A DNA stretch of 64,000 nt from Tropheryma whipplei str. Twist (GTDB lineage: Bacteria; Actinomycetota; Actinomycetes; Actinomycetales; Microbacteriaceae), in contig NC_004572.3 in assembly GCF_000007485.1 (NCBI RefSeq), forward strand, positions 1 to 64,000, written 5' to 3'. The position numbers were made by a program, and so were the translations under genes. Positions 62,571 to 64,000 of the stretch are shown one piece after another (position 1 is the stretch's first letter; every line of letters begins with the position of its first letter). A model generated the notes under the pieces. That model ran no database searches. It saw only the letters and a list, made by a program, of their open reading frames with translations, and was not told the origin of the DNA.

Positions 62571-62732
62571 GTCTGTTTACAGTAACTTTCTGACCACCCA
62601 AGGTGTCTCACCCCGGGTGGATTGCATAGCTGTCTTGAATACACATCAGGGCAGCTGGTGGTACTAGACATTAGGCGGTGTTTTAGGCTACAACATAGCT
62701 GTCGTTTAAATCGAAAAAGCGGCTATGCCCAG

Positions 62733-62815
62733 TGGCGAGTGAGGGATTCGAACCCCCGAAGTCGAATGACAGCTGATTTACAGTCAGATCCCTTTGGCCA
62801 CTTGGGTAACTCGCC
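62733..62815 (-). tRNA. tRNA-Tyr (GTA)
   Basis: On the minus strand: acceptor GGCGAGT/ACTCGCC, anticodon stem TCTGA/TCAGC-like with loop CTGTAAA (anticodon GTA), a long variable arm (class II) and T arm with GGTTCGAATCC. Discriminator A; no complete CCA. The long variable arm fits bacterial tRNA-Tyr. Confidence 0.95.
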
Positions 62816-62865
62816 AAAGACATTCGGCCAGGTCCTACGACGTCCGACCGAATGACTCAAAAATG

Positions 62866-64000
62866 CTAGCATGTCTCACAGCTGCAAAGCAGTGCTCGTG
62901 TACTCTGTTTTCCTATTGCCATCAGTAAGGTTGGAAGCCTCGGACCCTTGTCCTGACCTATAACCAACTGGTATATCGTCCTAAAGAACTCTTTCTGTAA
63001 ATTTTTTACCTCTTGACTTACGTCTTTTGAGGACTGATCTATACCCAAGACGACTTTGGGCACTCCGTAGGCGAGTGTCGTAAGCTTCTCGATAGACCAA
63101 TTCTTATCTAAGCCATCAATGAAGATGCGCAGCATTTCCCTCACATTGGGCGCTGCGGTATGCAAAACTTGCTTGTTTGGAGTTTGCAGAACATGTATTG
63201 GGTTTGAGAATTTTTTACTATAGATCCTTGCGCAGCTCAATCTTGGCTCGAGTTGCGCAAGGGACCTAATATCAGGGCGTAAGTTTTTCACCATCCTTAG
63301 CAGTTGGGAATCATCACTTGCCGATATGTCGATCAGCGAAACCAGTGTTCTGAAAGAAATGAGAATCTCCGGTGCATTGAATCTTTTATTGGTTGTTGAC
63401 ATTGCGCGGGTATAAGAGGATGCCAATTCACACCCCGTAAGATCATTCGGTAGACTGTCCCATTCGTCATATAGTCTTTGTAGGCTCTGGTCAAACCCGA
63501 CCGTGAATGATTGGTTGGGTTTTCTGCGGGCATACATCCACCGCAGAAGGGTTGGCTCCATAACCGATAGCGCATCATTGGGGGTTAGAACATTACCCGT
63601 TGAGCTAGACATTTTTGCGTGCCCCTGAACTCCAACGAAGGAGTACATTACGGTCAAAGGAGGGGTCCAATTAAATATTTGATTTGCAATATCACTACTG
63701 GCTGATAGCGATGCCGATCCTGGCGAACAGTGATCAACACCTCCAGGTTCGAAATCAACTGATTCGTACATCCACCGCATAGGCCAGTCAACTTTCCAGG
63801 GAAGTTTTCCGTTGTTGAATTCCCCTATGCCAATGGTTTCAGAATGCCCGCATTTGCAAGAATATGAGAGCTCACTCCCCGCAAAATCCTCTATTTGTGT
63901 CAGATCTTTTTTACAACGTGTGCAATATACAACATAGGGGTAATACTCTCGAGGTGACTCGGCAGGTTGGGTCTTCTTGCTCTGGTATTTGCCAATTATG
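62866..64000 (-). CDS. lysS: Class I lysyl-tRNA synthetase (5' part outside window)
   Basis: The gene runs off the right edge; the frame stays open to base 64000 and the N-terminal third lies outside. The visible part has a four-cysteine zinc-like segment (YCTRCKKD...SYSCKCGH), then KVDWPMRWMYESVDFEPGG and GVDH, and the class I signature KMSSSTGN. A helical anticodon-binding half follows. These motifs define the archaeal-type class I LysRS, which charges tRNA-Lys, instead of the class II enzyme of most bacteria. The frame begins well before the internal Met at 63780, so that Met is not the start. Confidence 0.92.
   Translation of the reverse strand, partial: IIGKYQSKKTQPAESPREYYPYVVYCTRCKKDLTQIEDFAGSELSYSCKCGHSETIGIGEFNNGKLPWKVDWPMRWMYESVDFEPGGVDHCSPGSASLSASSDIANQIFNWTPPLTVMYSFVGVQGHAKMSSSTGNVLTPNDALSVMEPTLLRWMYARRKPNQSFTVGFDQSLQRLYDEWDSLPNDLTGCELASSYTRAMSTTNKRFNAPEILISFRTLVSLIDISASDDSQLLRMVKNLRPDIRSLAQLEPRLSCARIYSKKFSNPIHVLQTPNKQVLHTAAPNVREMLRIFIDGLDKNWSIEKLTTLAYGVPKVVLGIDQSSKDVSQEVKNLQKEFFRTIYQLVIGQDKGPRLPTLLMAIGKQSTRALLCSCETC

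Overview
This window reads as the origin end of a small, low-GC actinobacterial chromosome. Base 1 is the GTG start of dnaA, followed by oriC, dnaN, recF, a DciA-like gene, gyrB, gyrA, a DUF3566 gene and tRNA-Ile/tRNA-Ala. Gene content and order (crgA-pabA, accA3/accD5-birA-GtrA-purK-purE, ParA-tyrA-cmk/der) are actinobacterial, but several usual neighbours are missing and gaps are short. A reduced, AT-leaning actinobacterium with a class I lysyl-tRNA synthetase and an alanine at the GyrA quinolone-resistance position matches what I know of Tropheryma whipplei. That identification is recall-based inference and was not searched.

Layout. 0-9.4 kb: replication and topology genes plus two tRNAs. 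9.6-16.3 kb: thiamine pyrophosphokinase, rhomboid protease, crgA, pabA, lemA, htpX, a secreted Ig-repeat protein and an aldo/keto reductase. 16.4-28.9 kb: phosphohexomutase, purine nucleoside phosphorylase, an LpdA-type flavoprotein, acyl-CoA carboxylase alpha and beta with biotin ligase, and purK/purE. 29.8-40.5 kb: a surface-glycan region with rmlD, rmlB, rmlC, rmlA, four glycosyltransferase or partner genes, a Wzm/Wzt-type exporter and a DUF2142 membrane protein. 40.5-44.6 kb: an accessory island of small secreted and membrane proteins. 44.8-47 kb: a two-component system. 47-56.4 kb: cold-shock protein, DUF3027, ParA, tyrA, a cmk-der fusion, menaquinone genes (menF, menG, polyprenyl diphosphate synthase) and fprA. 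56.7-61.8 kb: an iron/siderophore-type ABC importer with duplicated binding lipoproteins. 62-64 kb: tRNA-Met, tRNA-Thr, tRNA-Tyr, an ArsR regulator and the 3' part of class I lysS, cut by the window edge.

The most unusual content is a dispersed family of two-gene cassettes: a small Sec-secreted protein followed closely by a membrane protein of about 130 residues with about four helices. I count six loci (22.7 kb; 29.5 kb on the minus strand; 40.5, 42.0, 43.0 and 43.6 kb). Four of them carry a nearly identical leader of about 150-170 bp with overlapping dyad symmetries. Two loci (22.7 and 43.6 kb) look intact. The others are in graded stages of decay, usually with the membrane partner kept while the secreted gene is broken. 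The arrangement resembles a secreted effector or bacteriocin-like peptide with an immunity partner, but its function is unknown.
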